Source: Spirulinaceae cyanobacterium SM2_1_0
GTDB taxonomy: Bacteria > Cyanobacteriota > Cyanobacteriia > Cyanobacteriales > Spirulinaceae
Length of the DNA: 64,000 nucleotides
Reading direction: 5' to 3'
Assembly (NCBI GenBank): GCA_012031265.1
Contig: JAAUTY010000019.1
Coordinates: 1-64,000 of the forward strand
Position 1 is the stretch's first letter. Each line of letters begins with the position of its first letter. The translations under genes were made by a program, and so were the position numbers. The notes beneath the pieces are model-generated. The model made no database searches, had not been told where the DNA came from, and worked only from the letters and a program-made list of their open reading frames with translations. Below, one piece after another: positions 43,319 to 53,080 of the stretch.

Positions 43319-43935
43319 TTAAAACTTCGCAGCAGTCTGGGCTTCGAGATCGAACTTGAAGCGGCGCGGGTAGTTAGTCTGGCCGTAGAGATTGAAGGAA
43401 ATCGTCGGCGATCGCCCAGTGCCTGCACGCGATGGATGGTCTCGGGGAGAAAGGTCATGATGTCACCCGGCTTCAGCACACACTCGGCCGTCGCGGTCAG
43501 GCGGTCAGGGTGCTCCGCATCACCCGCCCGCCGCCAAAAGTTGTTGCGCTCCTCACCATCCAGCATCGCCACCAAGCCCCAAGTCGCGTGGTTATGAACG
43601 AGCGACTGCCGACCGGCAGCCCAGGCGACCATCTGCACGGTCGGGATGTAACCGGGTTCGTCGTAGAGCATCGTCACCGACCACCCCTTCTTGGCATCAG
43701 GCGGCACACCCGCGAGCTGAATCCAACTCGAATCCGCCAGCAAGCGGCGCACCAGTGGGCAGATGAGTAGTAGACGCTCACGGTCGTCGGGCACGCTGTC
43801 GAGGATGTCTTCCAGATCGGTCAGGAAGCGATAGAGGCGGTAGGGTTCTTTAAGGTCAAGTAATTCACAATCCTCTACGGGCAGCGGCTCACAAATTCCC
43901 GCCTCCGTTGCGAGTAAGGTCTGACCAGTCTGCAA
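43319..43935 (-). pseudogene. Cysteine dioxygenase-like cupin, frameshifted near its end
   Basis: A cupin with the iron-binding HNHATWG motif at about residue 118 and DGEERNNFW, then CVLKPGDIMTFLPETIHRV, a pattern of cysteine/thiol dioxygenases. After ALGD the printed frame is wrong; one base missing near 43406-43410 gives PTISFNLYGQTNYPRRFKF and a natural end at 43319, total 205 residues. The printed frame runs on to 43222. Substrate is probably a thiol, but this is family inference. Confidence 0.75.
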
Positions 43936-43974
43936 GATGCTGCTCCTCTGCGTGCTTGCCGCTCAATGTAGCAC

Positions 43975-44466
43975 TCAGTTGACGACCACTGGGTAATCCG
44001 GGGTGGGATTCAGCGGACAACTGAAGACGTAGCTCCCTGGCTTGAGCGTGATCTCATATTCTTGGGTTGTTCCCTCGGTCAGACCGCCGCCGCTGACTTT
44101 GGGCAGCGTCGCGGTGCTGGCACCCGCGCCCCGGAGATAGAAGCCGAGTTCATAGGGCACATCAGTATTGGTGACGCGAAAAGTGTAGGTTCCCGCCGCG
44201 AGTTCCAGCGGCTCAAACTCAGCCTCACGCTCGGCGAGGGTGTCCGCGTTGATCTGTTCGCAATCTTCGGCGCTAGTGGGTGCGTAGCCGCGATCGCCAC
44301 TCTCCGTCTCGAGAAACTGGCAGCCGGTCTGTGTCAGTTCGATGATCTGAGGCGCGGCGTCGGCATTGCCATCAGCGGGCGGCTGGGCTTGGCAGCTCAA
44401 CAGCAAGCCCGTGGTCAGTAGGAGACTTCCGAACGGGAGCATCTTGCGGGGTTGAATCAGCATCAC
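43975..44466 (-). CDS. Cupredoxin-like lipoprotein
   Basis: A 163-residue lipoprotein (lipobox LLSC near residue 25). The C-terminal half has a beta-sandwich cupredoxin look: LAAGTYTFRVTNTDVPYELG, then GTTQEYEITLKPGSYVFSCP, where the Cys of the final loop corresponds to the copper ligand position. The usual ligand His in that loop (C-x-H) is replaced by Pro-Leu-Asn-Pro, so copper binding is uncertain. Two more cysteines (GCQF, DCEQ) may form a disulfide. Confidence 0.65.
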   Translation of the reverse strand: MMLIQPRKMLPFGSLLLTTGLLLSCQAQPPADGNADAAPQIIELTQTGCQFLETESGDRGYAPTSAEDCEQINADTLAEREAEFEPLELAAGTYTFRVTNTDVPYELGFYLRGAGASTATLPKVSGGGLTEGTTQEYEITLKPGSYVFSCPLNPTPDYPVVVN

Positions 44467-44872
44467 TCAAAAAACTCTAGATAACGATGGAGGCAAACAA
44501 TTCAGCGAACGACTGTCGTGTACATCGCTGCTTAATTCTAGGGTTATCAAATAACATCAAGTTGAGTTTATACACAGACCCAGCTTAGAAAAAAAATATT
44601 TATTTCTCAGGACATTTTCAGAAAAATATAGCTAGACTAAGGCGCAACGAGGATGCGTCGCTTTTCGGGATGATCACGATCCGAATGCTGGCGTCAGCCG
44701 TTGGCAAATGGGTGGTGATCGCCGAATTGGCTCAGAACGTGTCAGTCAAGTCTCTCAGGCAATTCTCAGCCTAGCTTTGCAGACTACCGCTATCCTCCTG
44801 AGAGGAATCGTTCTTGCGGTTTGACTTGCTTTCCTAGGCGTTGAGTTCATTTATTTTTTTAGGAGAAACACG
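44467..44872. other. A/T-rich intergenic region before the EDPCAA lipoprotein
   Basis: About 406 bases between divergent genes. The part at 44560-44640 is markedly A/T-rich (runs of A and TATTTATT) compared with the rest of the window and is the likely promoter region. A TTAGGAGA ribosome site lies at 44860-44867. No gene is seen. Confidence 0.4.
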
Positions 44873-45256
44873 GTGAAAGTTCGTTACTTAACCACTTTAG
44901 CAACGGTAACCCTGCTGAGTTTGGGGATTGCGGCGGGTTGTGCCAACCCGGGTGCCCAGGATGCCGAGACCAGCACCCCAACTGAAGAGACTGATGCCGC
45001 TGAAGATCCTTGTGCCGCCGCTGAAGATCCTTGCGCGGCGGGTGAGGATCCCTGCGCCGCGGCTGAAGATCCTTGTGCAGCAGCCGAGGATCCCTGCGCC
45101 GCGGCTGAAGATCCTTGCGCGGCGGGTGAGGATCCCTGCGCGGCGGGTGAGGATCCCTGCGCCGCGGCTGAAGATCCTTGCGCGGCAGCCGAGGATCCCT
45201 GTGCTGCGAAGGATGAGGCAGGTACTTCGCAGGACGATCCCTGTGCCGGTAGCTAA
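44873..45256 (+). CDS. Cysteine-rich tandem-repeat lipoprotein (EDPCAA heptads)
   Basis: A 127-residue protein starting at GTG 44873. A lipoprotein signal ends in AAGC (about residue 23), followed by an acidic Thr/Glu linker and ten consecutive heptads of the form (A/G)EDPCAA encoded at 44999-45208, then a degenerate DDPCAGS end. Every heptad has one Cys and two acidic residues, so eleven regularly spaced thiols project from the outer surface. I do not recognise the family. Metal binding or disulfide cross-linking in the envelope is a plausible role. A strong terminator follows. Confidence 0.8.
   Translation: MKVRYLTTLATVTLLSLGIAAGCANPGAQDAETSTPTEETDAAEDPCAAAEDPCAAGEDPCAAAEDPCAAAEDPCAAAEDPCAAGEDPCAAGEDPCAAAEDPCAAAEDPCAAKDEAGTSQDDPCAGS
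44999..45208 (+). repeat. Ten tandem 21-bp coding repeats
   Basis: Ten in-frame copies of a 21-bp unit, each containing GAAGATCCTTG or GAGGATCCCTG. The copies differ mainly at silent third positions, and GCT/GCC alternates with GGT at the first codon. Some pairs are identical, so recent duplication or unequal exchange is likely and copy number may vary between strains. Confidence 0.9.
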
Positions 45257-45298
45257 GCGCGTCGCGGTGAATGGCTAATCGGCCAGCCGCTTGGCTTG

Positions 45299-45332
45299 AC
45301 GAGCACGTCCGTTCTGGGCGTGCTCGTTTGTT
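45299..45332 (+). terminator. Rho-independent terminator
   Basis: A 9-bp stem ACGAGCACG (45299-45307) with CGTGCTCGT (45319-45327), an 11-base loop and a T-rich tail (TTTGTT). It is 43 bases after the EDPCAA gene. Confidence 0.75.
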
Positions 45333-45441
45333 GTGGCTGCGGACTTAGGTGATGCTTGGCGATCGCCAGCCAGATGACAGCCTTAACCCCGACGCCCCCT
45401 GTAGAATAAGCCTTGACTTTTACCCTCAGTTTCCCCACAAG

Positions 45442-46605
45442 ATGTACAACCTGAAAGCAATCGTCGTTGGCGCGGGCATCGGCGGTCTCACCACGGGCAT
45501 TGCCCTGCGGCGCGCGGGCTACGCGGTTGAGGTTTATGAAAAGACGCGCGAACTGCGACCGGCCGGAGCCGGTATTTCCCTGTGGTCAAATGGGGTGAAG
45601 GTGCTGAATGCCCTGGGACTGGGCGATCGCCTCGCCGCGATCGGCGGTCAGATGAACGCCATGACCTACCGCAGTCACACCGATGAACTGCTCAGCGAGA
45701 TTTCCCTCCAGCCGCTGATCGCCACCGTCGGTCAGCGTCCCTATCCTGTGGCGCGCACTGATTTGCAGGTGCTGCTCTTGACCGCGTTTGGCGAAGCCGA
45801 TGTGCATTTGGGGAAACATTGTGTCGCTGTGGAGCAAACTGCCGACAGTGCCACCGCCATCTTTGCCGATGGCAGCTGCGCCACGGGCGATCTACTGATC
45901 GGTGCCGACGGCGTCCGCTCGACCGTGCGCCAATATCTGCTCGGTCGCGAGCAAGCGCCGCGCTATGCAGGCTATGTCAATTGGAATGGTCTCGTCCCTG
46001 CCAGTCCTGACTTGGCTCCCGCAGATGTCTGGGTGATCTATGTCGGTGAGGGCAAGCGGGCATCCATGATGCCGGTGGGGGGCGATCGCTTCTACTTTTT
46101 CTTTGGCAGCCCGATGTCCGCTGGCACCACGGTCGAACCGGCCCAGCGCCGCGACGAACTCGCCCAACAGTTTGCCGGCTGGCCCCAGCCCGTGCAGCGC
46201 TTGATTGAACGTCTGAACCCGCTGCAAACCAACCGCCTGGAAATCTCCGATCTGGAGCCACTGGAGCACTTGGTCAACGGCCGCATTGCGCTGCTGGGGG
46301 ATGCCGGTCATGCGACCACCCCGACCCTCGGACAGGGCGGCTGTCAGGCGATCGAAGATGCGGAGGTGCTGTGGCGATCGCTCGTCACCACCAATATCAG
46401 CGTCGCCGATGCCCTGCAACGCTACGAGCAGGCGCGCAAAGAACGCACCGCCAATCTGGTGCTCAAAGCCCGCAAGCGCACGGCGACCATCTACGGCAAA
46501 GACCCCGACCAGACACAAGCCTGGTATGACCAGCTCAAAGTGGAGTCCCCCAGTGATGTCACTGATGCGCTGGCGAAGGTGATTCTAGCGGGGCCTTATG
46601 GCTGA
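45442..46605 (+). CDS. FAD-dependent monooxygenase, urate hydroxylase-like
   Basis: A 387-residue flavoprotein. It has the dinucleotide motif VVGAGIGGLTTGIALRRAG at about 8-26, the LLIGADGVRSTVRQ motif, and LLGDAGHATTPTLGQGG near residue 290. The class A aromatic hydroxylase fold and short length fit HpxO-type urate hydroxylase or a salicylate hydroxylase-like enzyme; the substrate cannot be fixed from sequence. Start ATG 45442 (MYNLKAIVV); a longer frame from 45349 adds 31 unlikely residues. Confidence 0.85.
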   Translation: MYNLKAIVVGAGIGGLTTGIALRRAGYAVEVYEKTRELRPAGAGISLWSNGVKVLNALGLGDRLAAIGGQMNAMTYRSHTDELLSEISLQPLIATVGQRPYPVARTDLQVLLLTAFGEADVHLGKHCVAVEQTADSATAIFADGSCATGDLLIGADGVRSTVRQYLLGREQAPRYAGYVNWNGLVPASPDLAPADVWVIYVGEGKRASMMPVGGDRFYFFFGSPMSAGTTVEPAQRRDELAQQFAGWPQPVQRLIERLNPLQTNRLEISDLEPLEHLVNGRIALLGDAGHATTPTLGQGGCQAIEDAEVLWRSLVTTNISVADALQRYEQARKERTANLVLKARKRTATIYGKDPDQTQAWYDQLKVESPSDVTDALAKVILAGPYG

Positions 46606-46751
46606 GAGGATTTCAGAAAAGTGCTCAGAAATTGATGACAAGAAAAGCACTGAATACTTGGGTGATCCAGAACAAGGAAATGGATTGTCTCCCCAGGTCA
46701 AACAGGGGGGTCTTCAGGAACTGGACAAAACGTTCAACCTCGCTGCCATCA

Positions 46752-49124
46752 TTATTTGAGCGATTGACCCAACAGCCAGTAGGCTTCCATTTCACCCTTG
46801 CCCTTCACGTGCACGCGACCACGCGGCTCGAACTGATAGTCAGCACGCAAGCGTTCATAAGTTGCAGCCGATACCTGAATGCGGCCCGGTTCGCCGGAGG
46901 ACTCCATGCGACTGGCGAGATTGACCGCATCGCCCCAGAGATCGTAGATGAACTTGCTCGTGCCGATGACACCGGCCACAACCGCGCCGGTATTGATGCC
47001 GATACGGATTTGAAACGCTTCGCCCTGGGCATTGCGATAAGCCTTGACCGCCGCCTGCATTGAGAGCGCCATCTCGGCGATCGCCTCGGCATGGTCACTC
47101 CGGGGCACCGGCAGCCCTGCCGCCACCATGTAGGCATCGCCGATGGTCTTGATCTTTTCGAGCTGCAACGTACCTGCCAGTGCATCGAACTGGGAAAAGA
47201 TGTCATTGAGCAGATTCACCAACTCCAACGGCTGCAAGCGGGCCGACAGCGGCGTGAAGCCGACGATGTCGGCAAAAAGGATTGTGGCATCGTGGAAGTA
47301 CTGGGCGATCGCGCCGGGATCTTCCTTGAGTTGGTTCACGATCGGTTCCGGCAGGATATTGAGCAAGAGCTGTTCCGACTTCTGCTTCTCCGCCCGCAAC
47401 GCTTCCTCTGCCTGCTTGCGGCGGGTGATGTCCTCCACCGAGCCTTCATAACACAGCAAATGCCCCTCGGCATCGCGAACTGCATGAGCATTTTCCGAGA
47501 TCCAGATGATGCTGCGATCGCGGCGGTAGACCTGTGACTCAAAGCCGTACACTGCGCCTTGTTGGTCGATGGCATCCATGAACTCCTGTCGCCGTGTCGG
47601 TTCAACATACAGTTGCTCAGCAGGCCGATTGAGGCAAGCGATGAGTTCTGCGGGCGAATCGTAGCCGTAGAGGTGCGCCAGGGCCGGGTTGGCATTGATG
47701 TAGCCATCTTCCGGTGAGGACTGAAAAATGCCTTCGATCGCGTTCTCAAAAATGCTGCGATACTTCGCCTCGGCCTCAGCGAGCGAAGCGGTGCGGCGGC
47801 GGACGCGATCCTCTAGCTCCGCATTGGCCTGAGCTAGGGCGGCGAAGGAGGCCCGTAATTGGTCTGCCATGCCATTGAACGAGTCGCCCAGCCCGCGCAA
47901 CTCGCGAATACGGCTGCGATTGACGTGCTGATCGAGTTCGCCACTGGCGATCGCCTCCGTCGCCGCACTCAACCGCATTACTGGCCGGGTGATCCAGCGC
48001 GAAGTCATGATCCCGATCGCGATCGCCAGCAGCAACGCCGCGATGCAGACTGCGATCGTCAGGCGAGTATTGGCATGGATCTGTGCCATAAAATCCGCTT
48101 CTGGGATCGCCACGACGATCAGCCACTCCAGATTGCGACCGACGGAGAAGGGCACGACTTGCACGAACTGACGCTGCCCATCGACGGTCAAATCCAGTTG
48201 CTGGCTGGTCTCGATGCGGGCGAAGTCTCCGTAGCGGGTTGCGAGGGCGCGAGTCAGGGCGGCAATCAAGGGATTGTCGGACTCAACTGCCGCCAGCCGC
48301 TCCGGGTCAGCCTCGCTGCCATCGCCGAGTTTGTGGGGAACCGAGGCGGCCACGAGCAACCCTTGGTGATCGATAATGAAGGTCTCGCCCGATTTGCCCA
48401 CTTCCAATTCTTGTAGAAAGTTGTCGATGTGGACGAGCACAAAATCAACCCCCACGACGCCGAGGAACTGGTTGCGACGCGAGACGGGCTGCGCGAGCGT
48501 GACTTTAAGGCGGCGCTCCTTGAAATCGACATAGACATCGCTCCAAACCGGGCTGTCAGCGGCGATCGCCGCCTTGTACCAGGGCCGAATGCGTGGATCG
48601 TAGGGACGGCCGCGTTCGAGTAAGCGCCCCCATTCACCGGTCGCCGTGGTGGCATAGCTGTAGAAGCGATTGTCCGTTTCTGGAGCCGCCCGACCGACTT
48701 GCCAGGTGTTGTCGCTCTGGAACCCGAGACCGATGAAATCCCCCTGGCTCCCCCCGAGGTAAATGGCCGAGACATTCGCCGGGGTAAACAGTTCGCGCTG
48801 CTGCCAGAAACGGCGGGTCAGGGCGCTGGGATCGCTGGGATCGATCTCGCCGGATGCGATGGCGCTGGCGTTGAACTGGTTGATCGCTTGCGGGACTTCG
48901 AGATAGTCGCTGAGCCGCTGTTCGATGCGATCGCTGATCTCATCGCGCAGCTCTTCGGTCACCTCGCGCACGGCTTGGCGGCCGTTACGGAGCGAGAGCC
49001 AGCCCGTCAGGCTGACAATGGCGAAAATCTGCACCACAAAGGGAATCACCAATACCCACCGGAGTGGTAACTGAGTGGTTGTCAGGGGCGATCGTCCGGG
49101 GCTTTTGCGGCGCTGCATTTTCAT
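46752..49124 (-). CDS. Membrane adenylate cyclase with Cache, HAMP and PAS domains
   Basis: About 790 residues. A first helix (LVIPFVVQIFAIVSLTGWL) leads to an extracytoplasmic Cache-type sensor (VWSDVYVDFKERRLKVTLA), a second helix near residue 350, a HAMP region, a PAS domain with PAC end (YRSIFENAIEGIFQS to CYEGSVEDITRRKQ), and a class III cyclase. The metal Asp is in FADIVGFTPL; the adenine-selecting Lys and Asp are in KIKTIGDAY and DLWGDAVNLASRM, predicting cAMP rather than cGMP. Start ATG 49124 is preferred over GTG 49136 for its AAGGTGAG site. It is divergent from a histidine kinase with a related sensor. Confidence 0.9.
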   Translation of the reverse strand: MKMQRRKSPGRSPLTTTQLPLRWVLVIPFVVQIFAIVSLTGWLSLRNGRQAVREVTEELRDEISDRIEQRLSDYLEVPQAINQFNASAIASGEIDPSDPSALTRRFWQQRELFTPANVSAIYLGGSQGDFIGLGFQSDNTWQVGRAAPETDNRFYSYATTATGEWGRLLERGRPYDPRIRPWYKAAIAADSPVWSDVYVDFKERRLKVTLAQPVSRRNQFLGVVGVDFVLVHIDNFLQELEVGKSGETFIIDHQGLLVAASVPHKLGDGSEADPERLAAVESDNPLIAALTRALATRYGDFARIETSQQLDLTVDGQRQFVQVVPFSVGRNLEWLIVVAIPEADFMAQIHANTRLTIAVCIAALLLAIAIGIMTSRWITRPVMRLSAATEAIASGELDQHVNRSRIRELRGLGDSFNGMADQLRASFAALAQANAELEDRVRRRTASLAEAEAKYRSIFENAIEGIFQSSPEDGYINANPALAHLYGYDSPAELIACLNRPAEQLYVEPTRRQEFMDAIDQQGAVYGFESQVYRRDRSIIWISENAHAVRDAEGHLLCYEGSVEDITRRKQAEEALRAEKQKSEQLLLNILPEPIVNQLKEDPGAIAQYFHDATILFADIVGFTPLSARLQPLELVNLLNDIFSQFDALAGTLQLEKIKTIGDAYMVAAGLPVPRSDHAEAIAEMALSMQAAVKAYRNAQGEAFQIRIGINTGAVVAGVIGTSKFIYDLWGDAVNLASRMESSGEPGRIQVSAATYERLRADYQFEPRGRVHVKGKGEMEAYWLLGQSLK

Positions 49125-49381
49125 CCGCGATCTCACCTTGTGCTGGAGGTCTTTTTAAGCCATACCACGCGATGTTCCCTCAATCGGTAATTTTAGACCG
49201 AGCCGTCGAAGATCTGGCAACCAACCCGCCAGACTGACGGTTCACCTTGCGGCATACTCCTAGAAGTTGAGGTATCGGGCGATACCCCAGAATTCGCTTT
49301 TGCGGATTTGCCCTAACCTAGAGAGGATAGGCATAGGGTGGCTACGATGATTATCGAAACTCTCCAGAATTTGGTAGAGAA

Positions 49382-52300
49382 ATGCTCCGGAAAATATCGG
49401 CACGCTTAACAAGCGCCAAGGGACGGCGCGTCTCTCGCTGGCCGTTGCGCCGTGTTCTCGCTGTCGCCTTCCTCATCCAGATTCTCCTCGCCGTCAGCTT
49501 CACGGGCTGGCTCTCGCTCCGCGACAGCCACGAGGCAACGGCCCGGCTAGCGGGGCAGTTGCAGGGACAAGTGACACAGCGGGTGGAACAGCATCTCGAT
49601 AGCTATCTCCGCATCCCACACTTAATCAACCAAACCAATCAAGATGCCTTGGCGCTCGGCTGGCTCGATCCCAACGATCTGGCCAGCCTCGAACGGCACT
49701 TCTGGCAGCAGATGCAGGTATTTCCAGAAGCCGGGTTCATCTACTATGCCAATGCCGCTGGTGACCTGATCGGTGTCGAGCGTTTGGATAGTGGTGAGTT
49801 GCAGATCGATGTCATCGAACCCAGTCATCGCAACCGTTTTCGACTCTATGCCACCGACGCCCAGGGCCGCCGCACGCAGCTCAAGCGGGAAGTCGATGGC
49901 TTCGTGCCTAGCGAACGGCCCTGGTATCAGGCGGCGGTGGCGGCGGGTGGGCCGACCTGGAGCGAAATCTTCACCTATCGGGGTGCGCCGCGACTGGCGA
50001 TCGCTGCGGTCAGTCCGATCCTGGATGCGGCTGGCAATGTGCAGGGGGTCATCGCCAGTGACCTGCTGCTCTCCCAACTCAACGACTTCCTCCAAGACCT
50101 CAAGGTCGATACCGCCGGGATCACCTTCATTGTGGAGCGATCGGGCTTGCTGGTAGCCAGCTCGACGGATGAGCCGCCGTTCTTGGTCACCGACGGGCAA
50201 CCCCAGCGCCAAGCCGCCACGGTAGCCAGTAACGGACAACTCCGGGAAGCCGCCACGCTACTGGCAGAACAATTTGGCGATCTCGCCAGGATTACGGGCT
50301 GGCGGTCTGGCGCTTTCCCCAGCTTAGCGGGCAACCAGTTTCTACAAGTGTTTGCCTACAACGATCCCTATGGCTTGGATTGGCTGATCGCCGTGACCAT
50401 TCCCGCCAGTGATTTTGCCCCGTTGCTCCTGGCCCAGACCCGCAATACGGTGTTGCTCGCCTTGCTGGCCTTGGGGGGGGCGATTGGGTTGGCGATCGCT
50501 ACCTCGCGTTGGCTCGCCCAGCCGATTCTGCGCTTGAGTGTAGTGAGCCAGGCGATCGCCAGCGGCCGGTTTGACCAGCCACCGATGGGCGGGTCATTCA
50601 TTGCTGAACTGGATACTCTCGCCCGGGGCTTCAACCGCATGAGCGCCCAGCTTCAGTCTTTCTATCAGCAAATGGCGGACTATTCGCGCTCGCTGGAGCG
50701 TGAGGTGACGGCGCGCACCAATGAATTGCAGGAAAGTGAGGAGCGCTTCCGGCTGGCGGTTCAGAGTGTCAATGATGGCATCTGGGATTGGCAGCGCGAT
50801 CGCGCTGCCATCTACTATTCGCCCCAGTGGAAGGCGATGCTCGGCTACGAGGATCACGAGCTGCCCAACGAAGCGAGCGTCTGGCTGGATCTCCTGCATC
50901 CCGATGACCGTGCCCGCGCCGTGATGATCCAGGAAACCCAGTTGTCTCGGCTGAATGATGCCTTTCAACAGGAGTTCCGTCTCTGCTGCAAGGACGGGAG
51001 CTATCGCTGGATCCTGTCGCGCGCTAAAGTGATCGAGTGTGATACCGAGGGCAATCCCACCCGCATCGTCGGCTCGCATACGGACATCAGCGAGCGCAAG
51101 CAATCGGAAACGGCGCTGCAAGCGGCGAAGGAAGCGGCTGATGCGGCCAACCAGGCCAAGAGCGAGTTTCTCGCCAACATGAGTCACGAGTTACGCACCC
51201 CGTTGAACGGCATCTTGGGCTATGCCCAGATCCTGCATCATGCCCGTGACCTCAACGAATATCGTCAGGGTGTGGAGGTGATTCAACAGTGCGGCACCCA
51301 TTTGCTGATGCTGATCGAAGATATCCTCGACTTGGCCAAGATCGAAGCCCACAAGTTGACCCTGCACGATCGCGATTTCCACCTGCGCGCCCTTTTGGCG
51401 AGCACAGTTGAACTGATGCGCCTGCGCGCCCAACAGAAAGGCCTCGCCTTCAACGCCTACTTTGCGCCCGATTTGCCCGAGCAAGTCCGGGGGGATGACC
51501 GCCGTCTGCGCCAGGCGATCGTCAACTTGCTCAGCAATGCCATGAAGTTCACCGATACAGGCAGTGTCACCTTCGAGGTGCGGCGCGAGTGCGAAACCCG
51601 GCTCTGGTTTGCGGTGCGGGACACCGGCATTGGCATTGCCTCGACGCATTTGAGCAAAATTTTTCAGCCCTTTGAGCAAATTCACACCGACGACCGGCAG
51701 GCTGAAGGCACGGGTCTCGGCTTAGCGATTAGCCACCAAATCGTCGCCGCGATGGGCGGGGAGCTACAGGTGGCGAGTACGCCGGGTGCGGGCAGCCTTT
51801 TTTGGTTTACGGTGGAAATGCCGCCGGTGCTTGAGTACCAGGCGATCGCGCCCCCAGCGACCGAGATGAGGGTTGCCCATGCCTATGTCGGTGCTACCCG
51901 CACCCTCCTGGTCGTGGTTGACAAGGACGCCGAGCGGGTCTTTTTGGTCGAGCTGTTACAGAACTTGGGCTTCGAGGTGTTGGCGGCAGCGGATGGCGAG
52001 GCGGCTTTCGCCGCCATTGCGACCGCCCCCCAACTCCCGGCACTCGTGCTGGCCGATTTGCAATTGTCGCCGCCGCTCGACGGCTTGGTGCTGGTGCAGC
52101 GGCTCCGCGAGCAATACGGCACCGCCCTGGCAATCATCGGGCTCAATGCCCAGGCACAGGCGAGTGAACGTCAAATTGCCGCCGCCGCTGACTGCGATCG
52201 CCTCCTCAGTCAACCGGTGGAGGCGACTGCACTCCTGCATAGCTTGCAGATGCAGCTCAATCTGACCTGGCAGCACGATGTGAAGTCGGCTAGCGCGGCC

Positions 52301-52546
52301 GTGGCCCCCCCCGAACTAGATGACTGGCAAGTGCCCCCCGCCTCTGAACTGACCACTCTGAATCATGCGGCGCGCATTGGCGACATCGAAACGGTGGAAA
52401 AAGAGGCGAAACGTCTGGAAGCCCTCGACAGCCGCTACAGAGACTTCGGTCGGCGCTTGTATGCCTTGGCCGATGATTTTGATGATCGCGGCATCCTCGA
52501 ACTGCTCCAGCACGCCCTGGAATCACAGCCCACCGCTGACGACTGA
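49382..52546 (+). CDS. Hybrid sensor histidine kinase
   Basis: A 1054-residue kinase: membrane helix (VAFLIQILLAVSFTGWL), Cache-type sensor (TWSEIFTYRGAPRLAIAAV), second helix, HAMP, PAS-PAC (FRLAVQSVNDGIWDWQ), dimerisation domain with phospho-His602 in MSHELRTPLNGIL, ATPase domain (NLLSNAMKFTDTGSV, DTGIGIA, GTGLGLAISHQIV), receiver with Asp892 (VLADLQLS), and a helical tail. The receiver lacks the usual conserved Lys (LLSQPVEA), so it may be altered. N-terminal half is related to that of the divergent cyclase. Confidence 0.9.
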   Translation: MLRKISARLTSAKGRRVSRWPLRRVLAVAFLIQILLAVSFTGWLSLRDSHEATARLAGQLQGQVTQRVEQHLDSYLRIPHLINQTNQDALALGWLDPNDLASLERHFWQQMQVFPEAGFIYYANAAGDLIGVERLDSGELQIDVIEPSHRNRFRLYATDAQGRRTQLKREVDGFVPSERPWYQAAVAAGGPTWSEIFTYRGAPRLAIAAVSPILDAAGNVQGVIASDLLLSQLNDFLQDLKVDTAGITFIVERSGLLVASSTDEPPFLVTDGQPQRQAATVASNGQLREAATLLAEQFGDLARITGWRSGAFPSLAGNQFLQVFAYNDPYGLDWLIAVTIPASDFAPLLLAQTRNTVLLALLALGGAIGLAIATSRWLAQPILRLSVVSQAIASGRFDQPPMGGSFIAELDTLARGFNRMSAQLQSFYQQMADYSRSLEREVTARTNELQESEERFRLAVQSVNDGIWDWQRDRAAIYYSPQWKAMLGYEDHELPNEASVWLDLLHPDDRARAVMIQETQLSRLNDAFQQEFRLCCKDGSYRWILSRAKVIECDTEGNPTRIVGSHTDISERKQSETALQAAKEAADAANQAKSEFLANMSHELRTPLNGILGYAQILHHARDLNEYRQGVEVIQQCGTHLLMLIEDILDLAKIEAHKLTLHDRDFHLRALLASTVELMRLRAQQKGLAFNAYFAPDLPEQVRGDDRRLRQAIVNLLSNAMKFTDTGSVTFEVRRECETRLWFAVRDTGIGIASTHLSKIFQPFEQIHTDDRQAEGTGLGLAISHQIVAAMGGELQVASTPGAGSLFWFTVEMPPVLEYQAIAPPATEMRVAHAYVGATRTLLVVVDKDAERVFLVELLQNLGFEVLAAADGEAAFAAIATAPQLPALVLADLQLSPPLDGLVLVQRLREQYGTALAIIGLNAQAQASERQIAAAADCDRLLSQPVEATALLHSLQMQLNLTWQHDVKSASAAVAPPELDDWQVPPASELTTLNHAARIGDIETVEKEAKRLEALDSRYRDFGRRLYALADDFDDRGILELLQHALESQPTADD

Positions 52547-52591
52547 GGCCATCATCGCCACACAATCAACCAGAGCGGCTAGCGCGTCAGC

Positions 52592-53080
52592 CTACCACAG
52601 CCCTGGAATCGCTTGCCGCCTGAACACTAAGACGCCGCTGCCCGTCTCCGTCTGATAGCGCAGTTCCAGGGTGCCGCCTGCGGTCAGGGCATAGGTTTGG
52701 AGGTTTTCGAGCGCGCTGAGGTATTGCAACTCTTGCGCGGCGATCGCCTCAGGGCAGGCCCGCCGGGAGGTGGCGATCGCTCCCAGCGAGAGCATCATCC
52801 CGTCCGTCGTATAGGTTGTGAAATAGCGGTTGCAGCCGGTCGAACCTGTGAGGCGCGTGCCGTCAAAATCGGCGGTAATCGTTGTACCCACGACGGGAGG
52901 CGTGAGGTCATCAGCATCCCCCCAGCCCACCAGTTGCCAGCTTCCGGACAGTGAGCGGGCGGCTTGCGACCACAGCATCGGTGCGGCGATGGCGGCCGCA
53001 GGCAGCAAAGGAATTGTGCTGGTGATCGTGGCCCCGATCAGCCAACCAAAATGCCAAATGGTGGCTGGCTTACTCATCAC
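52592..53080 (-). CDS. META-domain (HslJ-like) exported protein
   Basis: A 162-residue protein with a signal sequence (to about residue 33) and a META domain: LSGSWQLVGWGD, ITADFDGTRLTGSTGCNRYF, LGAIATSRRACPEAIAAQE and LQTYALTAGGTLELRY. META domains occur in heat-shock-inducible outer-membrane or periplasmic proteins; function is poorly defined. Its GTG start abuts the stop of the VanY gene, so the two form an operon. Confidence 0.85.
   Translation of the reverse strand: MMSKPATIWHFGWLIGATITSTIPLLPAAAIAAPMLWSQAARSLSGSWQLVGWGDADDLTPPVVGTTITADFDGTRLTGSTGCNRYFTTYTTDGMMLSLGAIATSRRACPEAIAAQELQYLSALENLQTYALTAGGTLELRYQTETGSGVLVFRRQAIPGLW

Noticed and set aside
43975-44466. Functional plastocyanin
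   Set aside because: The protein is a lipoprotein and its C-terminal loop lacks the His and Met ligands after the Cys, so it is only cupredoxin-like.
44999-45208. The tandem 21-bp repeats as a CRISPR array
   Set aside because: Units are directly adjacent without spacers and stay in one reading frame that begins with a signal peptide, so they are coding repeats.
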